A stretch of DNA of 64,000 bases from Neorhizobium huautlense (GTDB lineage: Bacteria; Pseudomonadota; Alphaproteobacteria; Rhizobiales; Rhizobiaceae), in the NCBI RefSeq assembly GCF_002968575.1, contig NZ_PVBM01000013.1, forward strand, positions 1 through 64,000. Reading direction: 5' to 3'. Below are positions 54,405 through 62,217 of this stretch, in pieces. Position 1 is the stretch's first letter, and each line of letters opens with the position of its first letter. The notes beneath the pieces were generated by a model. It ran no database searches and had not been told where the DNA came from. It was given only the letters and a program-made list of their open reading frames with translations. The translations under genes were made by a program, and so were the position numbers.

Positions 54405-54453
54405 GGTCTGACCGGGGGCTCACCCCCCAGCCCTCAGGTTTCACCAGTTAGAA

Positions 54454-55743
54454 TCAGCTGCCCTTGCCGCCGCACTTGCCGGAAGCAACGTTGAAGTTGC
54501 CGCAGGACATCGGCTTGCGCCAATCGGAGATCAGGTTCTTGGAGTCCGGCAGATAATCGGACCATTCGTCACCAACGACGGCAGGTGTTTCCTGGACGAT
54601 TTCGAACTGGCCGTCCGCCTGGATTTCACCGATCAGCACCGGCTTGGTGATGTGATGGTTCGGCATGACGGTGGATGTGCCGCCCGAAAGGTTCGGAACG
54701 GAAACGCCGATGATCGAGTCCAGAACCTTGTCGGTATCGGTGGTGCCAGCGGCTTCGACGGCCTTTACCCAGGCGTTGAAGCCGATATAGGCGGCTTCCA
54801 TCGGGTCGTTGGTGACGCGCTTGTCGTTCTTGGTGAAGGCCTTCCATTCCTTGATGAAATCGGCATTGACCTCGGCGTCGACGGACTGGAAGTAGTTCCA
54901 GGCGGCGAGATGGCCGACGAGCGGCTTGGTGTCGAGACCGGCAAGCTCTTCTTCACCGACCGAGAAGGCCACGACCGGAATGTCTTCGGCCTTGATGCCC
55001 TGGTTGCCGAGTTCCTTGTAGAAGGGAACGTTGGCATCGCCGTTGATGGTGGAGACGACGGCGGTCTTCTTGCCGGCGGAGCCGAACTTCTTGATGTCGG
55101 AGACGATGGTCTGCCAGTCGGAGTGACCGAATGGCGTATAGTTCACCATGATGTCGGATTCGGCAACGCCCTTCGACATCAGATAGGCCTTGAGGATCTT
55201 GTTGGTGGTCTGCGGATAGACATAATCGGTGCCGGCCAGAACCCAGCGCTGCACGCCTTCGCTTTCAGCCAGGTAGTCGACAGCCGGGATGGCCTGCTGG
55301 TTAGGCGCGGCACCCGTGTAGAAGATGTTGCGCGAGGATTCTTCACCCTCGTACTGGACCGGGTAGAAGAGGATCGAATTGAGCTCCTCGAAGACCGGTA
55401 GGACGGACTTGCGCGAAGACGAAGTCCAGCAGCCGAAGACGGCAGCCACCTTGTCCTGGGAGATGAGCTGGCGGGCCTTTTCGGCAAACAGCGGCCAGTC
55501 GGATGCCGGGTCGACAACGACGGCTTCGAGCTTCTTGCCCAGCACGCCGCCCTTCTTGTTCTGCTCCTCGACGAGCATCAGCATGACATCCTTGAGGGTG
55601 GTCTCGGAGATGGCCATGGTGCCCGAAAGCGAGTGCAGAACGCCGATCTTGATGGTGTCGTCTGCGGCGAAGGCGCCGGAAAGCGCCGTCGTCGACATGA
55701 CGGTGGCGAGCAATGCGCCAGCAAACTTTGCTTTGAAAGTCAT
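54454..55743 (-). CDS. urtA: Urea ABC transporter substrate-binding protein UrtA
   Basis: A 429-residue periplasmic receptor. Signal peptide: KAKFAGALLATVMSTTALSG, cleavage near AFAAD. The mature part begins TIKIGVLHSLSGTMAISE, the Peripla_BP_5/UrtA pattern, with VFGCWTSSSRKSVLPVFEE and PVQYEGEESSRNIFYTGA, typical of urea receptors. Length is normal. It is the first gene of the minus-strand urtABCDE operon. GAGGGG precedes the ATG. Confidence 0.95.
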   Translation of the reverse strand: MTFKAKFAGALLATVMSTTALSGAFAADDTIKIGVLHSLSGTMAISETTLKDVMLMLVEEQNKKGGVLGKKLEAVVVDPASDWPLFAEKARQLISQDKVAAVFGCWTSSSRKSVLPVFEELNSILFYPVQYEGEESSRNIFYTGAAPNQQAIPAVDYLAESEGVQRWVLAGTDYVYPQTTNKILKAYLMSKGVAESDIMVNYTPFGHSDWQTIVSDIKKFGSAGKKTAVVSTINGDANVPFYKELGNQGIKAEDIPVVAFSVGEEELAGLDTKPLVGHLAAWNYFQSVDAEVNADFIKEWKAFTKNDKRVTNDPMEAAYIGFNAWVKAVEAAGTTDTDKVLDSIIGVSVPNLSGGTSTVMPNHHITKPVLIGEIQADGQFEIVQETPAVVGDEWSDYLPDSKNLISDWRKPMSCGNFNVASGKCGGKGS

Positions 55744-55830
55744 TGGTTCGAACCCCTCTTCTCGTTCGTCCGCAACGAAAACCTTAACCGTTGCTTAAGC
55801 GACTATCGGGCGCTGCATCGCAAAACCACA

Positions 55831-55846
55831 TACGTAAAATGACGTA
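55831..55846. promoter_or_regulatory. Short palindrome upstream of urtA
   Basis: TACGT (55831-55835), 6 nt, ACGTA (55842-55846), about 90 bp before the urtA start. It may be a regulator site for the urt operon. There is no clear sigma-54 promoter in this gap. The site is short and could be chance. Confidence 0.3.
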
Positions 55847-55956
55847 CCGCAGGGGGAGAAGCGGGAAGGGTGTGAGCCACCGTTATGACCTCGGAGGTAA
55901 TCGACCTGCCGTTCCTGCAAGGCTATTCCGGTCGTAGAAAAAAGAAAGGATCAGCC

Positions 55957-56265
55957 ATGCCTGTCACCTATGTCATCCGTTTCGATATTCTTCCGGGCGA
56001 GCGCGAGCGCTTCATGACGCTGCTCGACGGCGTGCTGGACGCGATGCGGCACGAGCCGATGTTTCACCAGGCGGTGCTGCATGCCGATCCAGAAAACGAA
56101 AACCGGATGATGCTTTACGAGACATGGGAGGATCATCAGGACGTATTGGACGTGCAATTGCAGCGCCCCTATCGGGAGGCATGGCACGCGGCCCTTCCCG
56201 AACTCCTCGCCGGTCCTCGCGATATTTCGATCTGGCATCCGATCCGCAGCGACCGCGCGGGGTGA
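55957..56265 (+). CDS. Antibiotic biosynthesis monooxygenase (ABM) domain protein
   Basis: A 102-residue ABM-fold protein: VTYVIRFDILPGERERFMTL at the start and MMLYETWEDHQDVLDVQLQR later, the YETWEDxxxLDxHxxxPH-type pattern of putative quinol monooxygenases (YgiN-like). AAAGGA precedes the ATG at 55957. It is divergent from urtA and not evidently linked. The final part ends ISIWHPI. The substrate is unknown. Confidence 0.85.
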   Translation: MPVTYVIRFDILPGERERFMTLLDGVLDAMRHEPMFHQAVLHADPENENRMMLYETWEDHQDVLDVQLQRPYREAWHAALPELLAGPRDISIWHPIRSDRAG

Positions 56266-56376
56266 ATTCACTCCGCAGTACGAGTTTGCGATCCCTCATC
56301 CGCCGTATGGATATCTTGATGGCGGCTGTCTCCAGGCTCATTGTCCGGTGACCATCCGTGCTTCGGGAGCATCGAA

Positions 56377-57033
56377 ATGAAGCGCGCCTTCTTTCTTGGC
56401 ATAGTTGCCGCCGCCGGTGTGCTCGTCGGCACCGCAGGCTTCATCGCCAGCCAGACCAAAGTCCCGCCGGAAGCGATCCAATCCTCGGTCATCCGTGTTC
56501 CGGAACTGATCGAGACCGCCTGGAAGCTGCCTGTGGCGGCAACATTTGATCGGAATATCGCCTGGCAAACAAATGCATCGCGGTGCGGGCCGGCGAGCAT
56601 CGCCAACACGTTCCGTTCCGTCGGCGAAGAGGAAAAGACCGAGGCCGAGGTTCTGGATGGAACCGGCCTGTGCTGGACCGGGCTTTGCATAATGGGGCTG
56701 ACGCTGGATGAGCTCGCTGGTCTTGCGAAGATGAAAACACAGCGGAAGGTCACGGTTCTGCGCAACCTGACGGCCGACGAGTTTCGCGAGCATATGAAGC
56801 GGGCAAACGACCCCGCCCGCCGCTACATCGTCAACTTCACGCGAGAGAAAATCTTCGGCGCAGGTGCCGGCCATCATTCTCCGGTTGGAGGATATCTTGA
56901 GGCGCAAGACATGGTGTTCGTTCTCGATGTCAACGAGAACTACAAGCCTTGGCTGGTCGAGACGGAACGTCTGTTTTCGGCGATGAACACGTTTGACGGC
57001 GACAGCAAGCGGGGCCTACTTTTGATCGAATAG
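56377..57033 (+). CDS. Phytochelatin synthase-like cysteine peptidase
   Basis: A 218-residue protein of the papain-like phytochelatin synthase family. A hydrophobic N-terminal segment (residues about 4-24) suggests export or membrane anchoring. The catalytic triad is visible: Cys70 in NASRCGPASIANTF, His in GAGAGHHSPVGGY (166-167), and Asp184 in VLDVNENYKPW. Bacterial members such as that of Nostoc mainly cleave glutathione to gamma-glutamylcysteine rather than making phytochelatin; some rhizobial ones lack full activity. Start at 56377 with GGGAG upstream. It is monocistronic in appearance. Confidence 0.85.
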   Translation: MKRAFFLGIVAAAGVLVGTAGFIASQTKVPPEAIQSSVIRVPELIETAWKLPVAATFDRNIAWQTNASRCGPASIANTFRSVGEEEKTEAEVLDGTGLCWTGLCIMGLTLDELAGLAKMKTQRKVTVLRNLTADEFREHMKRANDPARRYIVNFTREKIFGAGAGHHSPVGGYLEAQDMVFVLDVNENYKPWLVETERLFSAMNTFDGDSKRGLLLIE

Positions 57034-57167
57034 GCGCGTTCGATCCCCCAGCGATTGAGAGGACGGGGCCATAAGGCCCGCTTTCATGCGGCATTGGTCC
57101 TACGCCTGGAACAATTCCCGCGCTGAGCAATTGCCCTCCCCGAACCAGCCCATTCGAGGAGCGCACC

Positions 57168-58829
57168 GTGATCAACGATCTCTGGTACAAGAACGCCGTC
57201 ATCTATTGCCTTTCCGTTGAGACCTTCATGGACGCCAATGGCGACGGTGTTGGGGACTTCGAGGGGCTGGAGCGGCGCCTCGACTACCTTGCCGGCCTCG
57301 GCGTCAATGCCATCTGGCTGATGCCGTTCCAGACCTCGCCTGGACTGGATGATGGCTACGACGTCTCGGACTACTACAACGTCGACCCCCGCTACGGCAC
57401 GCTCGGTGACTTCGTTGAATTCACCCACGGCGCCAAGCAGCGCGGCATCCGGGTGCTGATCGACCTCGTCGTCAACCACACATCGGACCAGCATCCCTGG
57501 TTCCAGCAGGCGCGAAGCAGCCCGGACTCGCCTTTCCGCGACTGGTATATCTGGTCGAACAAAAAGCCGGGCAATGCCGACGAGGGCATGGTCTTTCCGG
57601 GCGTGCAGGAAACCACCTGGACCTATGACGAGAAGGCGAAGCAATATTATTTCCATCGCTTCTACCATTTTCAGCCCGACCTCAACACGTCCAATCCGGA
57701 GGTTCAGGCGGAAATCCTGAAGATCATGGGCTTCTGGATTCAGCTTGGCGTCTCCGGTTTCCGGGTCGATGCCGTGCCCTTCGTGATCGCCCAGAAGGGA
57801 GCGGAGGTGAAGCGGCCTCAGCCGCAATACGAGATGCTGCGCGGCTTCCGCGAATTCCTGCAGTGGCGGCTTGGGGATTCGATTTTCCTGGCGGAAGCGA
57901 ATGTCGTGCCGAAGACCAATCTCCAGTATTTCGGCCACGACAGCGACCGCATGCAGATGATGTTCAACTTTCACGTCAACCAGGCGCTGTTTTATGCCAT
58001 GGCCAGTGGAGACTCGCGCCCGCTTGCCAAGGCGTTGGATGCGACGCGTGAGAAACCCGCCACAGCCCAATGGGGCATCTTCCTGCGCAATCACGACGAA
58101 CTCGATCTGGGCAGGCTGACGGAGAAGCAGCGGGAAAAGGTCTTTGAGGAATTCGGACCCGAGAAGGAGATGCAGCTTTATCACCGGGGCATAAGACGCC
58201 GGCTCGCGCCGATGCTGGAGGGCGATCGCCGCCGGCTCGAACTCGCCTACAGCCTGATGTTCTCACTTCCGGCCACGCCGGTCATCCGTTACGGCGACGA
58301 GATCGGCATGGGAGACGACCTTAGCCTGCCCGAGCGCAACTGCGCCCGCACGCCGATGCAATGGTCCCCGGAACCGCACGGAGGCTTCACCAAGAGCGAC
58401 AAACCGATACTGCCCGTCATCAAGGAAGGTCCCTTCGGATACTGCTATGTCAACGTCGCCGATCAGAAGCGGGAGGCCGAGTCCATGCTCAACTGGACCG
58501 AGCGGCTGATCCGCATGCGCAAGGAGACGCCCGAAATCGGCTGGGGCGAATGCACGGTGGTGGATACCGGCGACGACGGCGTGCTGGCGCTCCGATTTGA
58601 CTGGCGCAACAACTCGGTTCTGACGGTGCATAACCTCTTGTCGAGGCCAGCAGAAATTCACTTCGACGCGGGCATCGGAGCGGAAGGGCATCTGCTGATC
58701 GACATCGCCGATGGCGGCAACAGCCGCGCCGACGGGAAAGGCCGCCACCGCCTTCTGCTCGATGCCTATGACTACCGCTGGTTCCGGTTGGGCGGCCTGG
58801 ACTATCTGCTGAAGCGCGAGGAAATCTGA
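57168..58829 (+). CDS. GH13 alpha-amylase family protein (trehalose synthase-like)
   Basis: A 553-residue glycoside hydrolase. It begins LWYKNAVIYCLSVETFMDAN, with the GH13 sites DLVVNHTSDQHPWF (about residue 100), GFRVDAVPF (nucleophile Asp, about 200), FLAEANVV (acid Glu, about 240) and FLRNHDELD (about 305). The start, the NHTS region and the order resemble TreS (maltose to trehalose isomerase) without the maltokinase domain. Other GH13 subfamilies, for example isomaltulose synthase or oligo-1,6-glucosidase, are possible. It would help osmoprotectant or glucan metabolism. Confidence 0.85.
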   Translation: MINDLWYKNAVIYCLSVETFMDANGDGVGDFEGLERRLDYLAGLGVNAIWLMPFQTSPGLDDGYDVSDYYNVDPRYGTLGDFVEFTHGAKQRGIRVLIDLVVNHTSDQHPWFQQARSSPDSPFRDWYIWSNKKPGNADEGMVFPGVQETTWTYDEKAKQYYFHRFYHFQPDLNTSNPEVQAEILKIMGFWIQLGVSGFRVDAVPFVIAQKGAEVKRPQPQYEMLRGFREFLQWRLGDSIFLAEANVVPKTNLQYFGHDSDRMQMMFNFHVNQALFYAMASGDSRPLAKALDATREKPATAQWGIFLRNHDELDLGRLTEKQREKVFEEFGPEKEMQLYHRGIRRRLAPMLEGDRRRLELAYSLMFSLPATPVIRYGDEIGMGDDLSLPERNCARTPMQWSPEPHGGFTKSDKPILPVIKEGPFGYCYVNVADQKREAESMLNWTERLIRMRKETPEIGWGECTVVDTGDDGVLALRFDWRNNSVLTVHNLLSRPAEIHFDAGIGAEGHLLIDIADGGNSRADGKGRHRLLLDAYDYRWFRLGGLDYLLKREEI

Positions 58830-58836
58830 CGAACCG

Positions 58837-59799
58837 TCACTCGGCCATTCGCAGTTCACGCACTCCGCGACCGAGTTTCTGGCGCAGCAGCGCCCGAAGC
58901 GTCACGCCGTCGGCGTAACCCACCAGTGGAGCGATCTCATCCGGGCTCTTGCCGCTGGTTTTCAGGAGATGCACGGCGCGTTCGACACGCAGGTCCTGGA
59001 AATAGGAGAGCGGCGTTTTGCCGAGCACCTGCTCCAGGCGGCGGGCGAGCGTGCGCTTGCTGGCGCCGACGGCATCGGCCGCCTGGTCAAGCGAAAAGCC
59101 TTCCGAAAGCCGGGCGCGAGCCCAGCGCTCGAACTTCTCCACCAACGGGTCGGCATGCGCTAGATGGTCGGAAATGACATAGGTCGACTGCGCCGGCCGG
59201 TTGTCGACGATGAGGTAGCGGGCAACCAGGCCCGCAAGCTCGGGGCTCGCCTGCCGTACCAACCAGAGCGCCATGTCCAGATGGCCGAGCGCGGCACCTG
59301 CCGTCACGAGCGGACCGGACTTAACCAGCATGCTTCCGTCTTCCAGATTTACGGCGGGGTAACGCTGGCGAAAGAGCGGCGCGAGCCACCAGGTGGTCGT
59401 TGCCTTCTGTCCGTCAAGCAGCCCGGATTCGGCAAGCACGAACGTACCGATACAGGCGGCGGCAATGTTTACGCCACCGTCCCTCGCCTCGCGGAGCGCT
59501 GCGGTCGCATCCCGAACGTCCGGCCGCTCCAGCGCAGGCAGCAGCAGATCGGGCACCTTGTAACCGAGCGCAGGCACAACGAGCCACCCGCCTGCGGCTG
59601 TACAGACCGGATCGGAAATCGGCACGACGAAACCCTGCGAGGTCTGAACCTTCTTCCGCATCCCGACGACGGAGACCTCGAACGGCGGCACGTTCAGAGA
59701 CAGCATCGCGGCAAGTTCGTTGGCGGTCGTGAAGACGTCGAGGATGGCCGAGAGCCCGGTATCGAAAACACCGTCCAAAGCAAGCACCTGCAGCTTCAT
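58837..59799 (-). CDS. GlxA-family transcriptional regulator (DJ-1/PfpI with AraC HTH)
   Basis: A 320-residue regulator. The N-terminal DJ-1/PfpI-like domain (VLALDGVFDTGLSAILDVF start; AACIGTFVLAESGLLDGQKA with the glutamine amidotransferase-like nucleophile elbow) is followed by an AraC-type double HTH (DQAADAVGASKRTLARRLEQ, about 220-315). Such proteins control amine, quaternary-ammonium or catabolic genes. The start at 59799 has GGA upstream; ATG 59811 is an alternative. It is convergent with the GH13 gene (7 nt gap) and divergent from DUF488. Targets are unknown. Confidence 0.88.
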   Translation of the reverse strand: MKLQVLALDGVFDTGLSAILDVFTTANELAAMLSLNVPPFEVSVVGMRKKVQTSQGFVVPISDPVCTAAGGWLVVPALGYKVPDLLLPALERPDVRDATAALREARDGGVNIAAACIGTFVLAESGLLDGQKATTTWWLAPLFRQRYPAVNLEDGSMLVKSGPLVTAGAALGHLDMALWLVRQASPELAGLVARYLIVDNRPAQSTYVISDHLAHADPLVEKFERWARARLSEGFSLDQAADAVGASKRTLARRLEQVLGKTPLSYFQDLRVERAVHLLKTSGKSPDEIAPLVGYADGVTLRALLRQKLGRGVRELRMAE

Positions 59800-59887
59800 G
59801 GCAAGATCCATATCCAGAATGTCAATATTGACAATAGCAGGAGATACCGCGTTCCGCCATGATGGCACAAAGGCATGGGGCACCGGC

Positions 59888-60331
59888 ATGAGCATAGACG
59901 TCACCACGATCGGTTTCACCAAGACGACGGCCGAGGATTTTTTTGGCCGGATCAAAAGCGCCGGGGTAGAAAGAATGATCGACGTACGGCTTCACAACAC
60001 CTCGCAACTTGCCGGTTTTGCCAAATCCGATGACCTCGCCTTCTTCCTGAGGACGATCTGCGGTGCGGCCTACAGGCACGAGCCCCTGCTTGCGCCGACC
60101 GAAGAGCTCATGACTTTCTTCAAGAAAGAGAAGGGTGACTGGAACATCTTCCAGAACGATTTCATGAGCTTGATGGCGGAACGCAAGGTGGAAAGTCACT
60201 TGAAGCCGGATGAGTTGGAAGGCTCCTGTCTGCTCTGTTCGGAGGACAAGCCGCATCACTGCCATCGGCGGCTCGTCTGCGACTACCTGAACGGCAAATG
60301 GGGCGGCAGGCTGAGCATCCGGCACCTCTGA
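59888..60331 (+). CDS. DUF488 domain-containing protein
   Basis: A 147-residue protein: MSIDVTTIGFTKTTAEDFFG, VERMIDVRLHNTSQLAGFAK and the cysteine/histidine-rich CLLCSEDKPHHCHRRLVCDY near residue 117-136, which is the DUF488 signature and may bind metal. The family function is unclear. The start at 59888 gives a normal length. It is probably a separate transcript; the LysE gene follows after 71 nt. Confidence 0.87.
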   Translation: MSIDVTTIGFTKTTAEDFFGRIKSAGVERMIDVRLHNTSQLAGFAKSDDLAFFLRTICGAAYRHEPLLAPTEELMTFFKKEKGDWNIFQNDFMSLMAERKVESHLKPDELEGSCLLCSEDKPHHCHRRLVCDYLNGKWGGRLSIRHL

Positions 60332-60402
60332 TCCGACCGATCTGCAATCCGAACCTTTGAACACCGCAGGGAGGCCCTCTCCCGCGACGGGAGCATTTTG
60401 CC

Positions 60403-60999
60403 ATGACCTATGAGACCATGCTCGCAATCGGACTTTTCTCGCTTGTCGGCTCGGTGACGCCTGGACCGAGCAATTTCATGCTGCTCGCTTCAGGCACGAA
60501 TTTCGGCTTCTGGCGAACGGTGCCGCAGATCCTCGGCATCACCATCGGCTTTTCCTCGGTATTGCTGGCGGTCGGTTTCGGACTGGGAGCGCTGATGACA
60601 GCCTATCCGCCGCTCGGCCTGGGGCTGAAGATAGCAGGGGGCGCCTACCTGCTCTATCTCGCTTGGCGCATCGGCATGTCGCGGGCCGTCTCAAACGGCA
60701 ATGCGGAAGCCGCCCGGCCGCTCACGTTCCTGGAATCTGCCGCCTTCCAATGGGTGAACCCAAAGGCCTGGATCGCAGCGCTGACGGCCATGGCGGCCTA
60801 CGCGAATGCGGCAAACCCGTTTCTCTCGGTGACGCTGGTTACGCTCGTGGTCGCGGTCGTCAACCTGCCGACCGTGTCCATCTGGGCGGGTTTCGGTGTG
60901 ATGCTGCGACGCTTCCTGTCCGATCCCCAAAAACTCAAATGGTTCAACATCACGATGGGCCTGCTGCTCGCCGCGACGCTCTGGCCGCTGATGCGCTAG
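60403..60999 (+). CDS. LysE family amino-acid exporter
   Basis: A 198-residue membrane protein with about six helices. The start region GSVTPGPSNFMLLASGTNFGF (shown as part) is the LysE/RhtB signature (PGP motif near residue 20), followed by FQWVNPKAWIAALTAM. It exports amino acids or derivatives across the inner membrane. It is on the plus strand and convergent with the hydroxylase gene (54 nt). Confidence 0.9.
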   Translation: MTYETMLAIGLFSLVGSVTPGPSNFMLLASGTNFGFWRTVPQILGITIGFSSVLLAVGFGLGALMTAYPPLGLGLKIAGGAYLLYLAWRIGMSRAVSNGNAEAARPLTFLESAAFQWVNPKAWIAALTAMAAYANAANPFLSVTLVTLVVAVVNLPTVSIWAGFGVMLRRFLSDPQKLKWFNITMGLLLAATLWPLMR

Positions 61000-61053
61000 G
61001 TGGCAATGCCGCATGGACTACATACGGCATTGCCGAGATTCACGCGAGCTCGC

Positions 61054-61881
61054 TCAGTCTTTCGCGTCGGGGCGATTGCGCCATGCTTCCGCCTGGGCGT
61101 AGAACTTCTTTTCCCATTCCTTGTGGTTATCGAGGCCCTCCCTGATGAAGGGCGTGAAGATCGCCATGTGCATCAGCAGCCAGTTCACCAGCCGGGCAGG
61201 GAATTTCAGCGGCTTGACGAAGTCCACGAACAGCACCACCCGCGTCTTGTCCGTATGGTTCCACGCCTCATGTTCATAGGCGTCGTCAAAGATCAGCGCC
61301 TTGCCCTCTTCCCAATGGCAGACCTGGTCCTTGACGCGGATCGCCAGCTTGTCGCGCGGCTCGGGAACGATCAGGCCGAGATGCAGCCGCAGAACGCCGT
61401 TATACGGGCCGCGGTGCGGCGGCAGGTGCTTGCCCGGCTCGAAGATCGAGAACATCACGGTCGTCAGTCCGGGGATATTCTGCATCGCCTTCCAGGTTTC
61501 AGGGCAGGCCCGGATGTTCTGTTCGGATTTCACGCCGAAACCGAGCAGGAAGAAGGTCTTCCAGCCTCTGTCGGTGGAGATCGTCTTCACGTCGGTGGAA
61601 ATGTCCTGGAAGGTCGGCAATTCGTCCTTGCGAACAAGGATCTGGTCGAGCTCGGCGCGGATCGCCGGCGCCGCCTTTTCGATTTCTGCAGCCCAGGGAA
61701 ACGTGGCGTTGTCGTAAACCGGCGGATTGCCCAGTTTTGCGTACTTGAAATTCAATCGTTCCGCCCAGGCGACGATCGACATGAAGAAACGGGTGACCGG
61801 GCTCGGACGCTCCATCGGCGCAATGCCGGAGGTACCGAAACTCTGTTCAGGTTCAGGGATGGTGGTGGATGACGGTTTCAC
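61054..61881 (-). CDS. Aspartyl/asparaginyl beta-hydroxylase domain protein (LpxO-like)
   Basis: A 275-residue Fe(II)/2-oxoglutarate dioxygenase. The double-stranded beta-helix has PPHRGPYNGVLRLHLGL (metal His and Arg) and FDDAYEHEAWN (second His). LpxO-type enzymes hydroxylate the secondary acyl chain of lipid A at the inner membrane, and other members act on small molecules or peptides. The frame extends to 61926; the GTG at 61881 with AGGCG upstream is preferred but not certain. It is divergent from the NCS1 permease gene. Confidence 0.82.
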   Translation of the reverse strand: MKPSSTTIPEPEQSFGTSGIAPMERPSPVTRFFMSIVAWAERLNFKYAKLGNPPVYDNATFPWAAEIEKAAPAIRAELDQILVRKDELPTFQDISTDVKTISTDRGWKTFFLLGFGVKSEQNIRACPETWKAMQNIPGLTTVMFSIFEPGKHLPPHRGPYNGVLRLHLGLIVPEPRDKLAIRVKDQVCHWEEGKALIFDDAYEHEAWNHTDKTRVVLFVDFVKPLKFPARLVNWLLMHMAIFTPFIREGLDNHKEWEKKFYAQAEAWRNRPDAKD

Positions 61882-62217
61882 GGAAATGCGCCTGACAATT
61901 TGGTTGATGTAAAGCGTTAAAGGCACTTGCCGCCATACCTCTTCCGCCTGGGTTAACGTTTGTTGACATGGGATGTCATGTTCCAGCTTGCAAGCGTCTG
62001 TGTCGCAGTTGTGGCGGCCTGGAACATTATAGCTACGGCTGTGGCAGAAGGTCCGCAGTTCTCCTCACAATCAATAAACAAGTATCAGCACGTCCGAAAA
62101 CAGCCGGTGGAAGTGAACCTAAGCTTCGCAAATGCGAAAGCCTGCTTGCAAAACGTTGCGCCACAGCTGAAAGTGCCTAATAGACAGTCTTCTCCCTCAA
62201 GGTGCTAGAAATTAGGC
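61882..62217. other. Divergent intergenic region before the NCS1 permease gene
   Basis: About 336 bases without a convincing gene. Short overlapping frames near 61960-62208 have no family resemblance and no good ribosome site. It contains the palindrome TGACAT-GGG-ATGTCA at 61964-61978, and probably both promoters. No sigma-54 site was found. Confidence 0.5.
61964..61978. promoter_or_regulatory. Palindrome between the hydroxylase and NCS1 genes
   Basis: TGACAT, GGG, ATGTCA: perfect 6-bp arms with a 3-nt spacer in the shared promoter region. It is a plausible binding site for a dimeric regulator of either gene. No known motif was matched. Confidence 0.35.
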
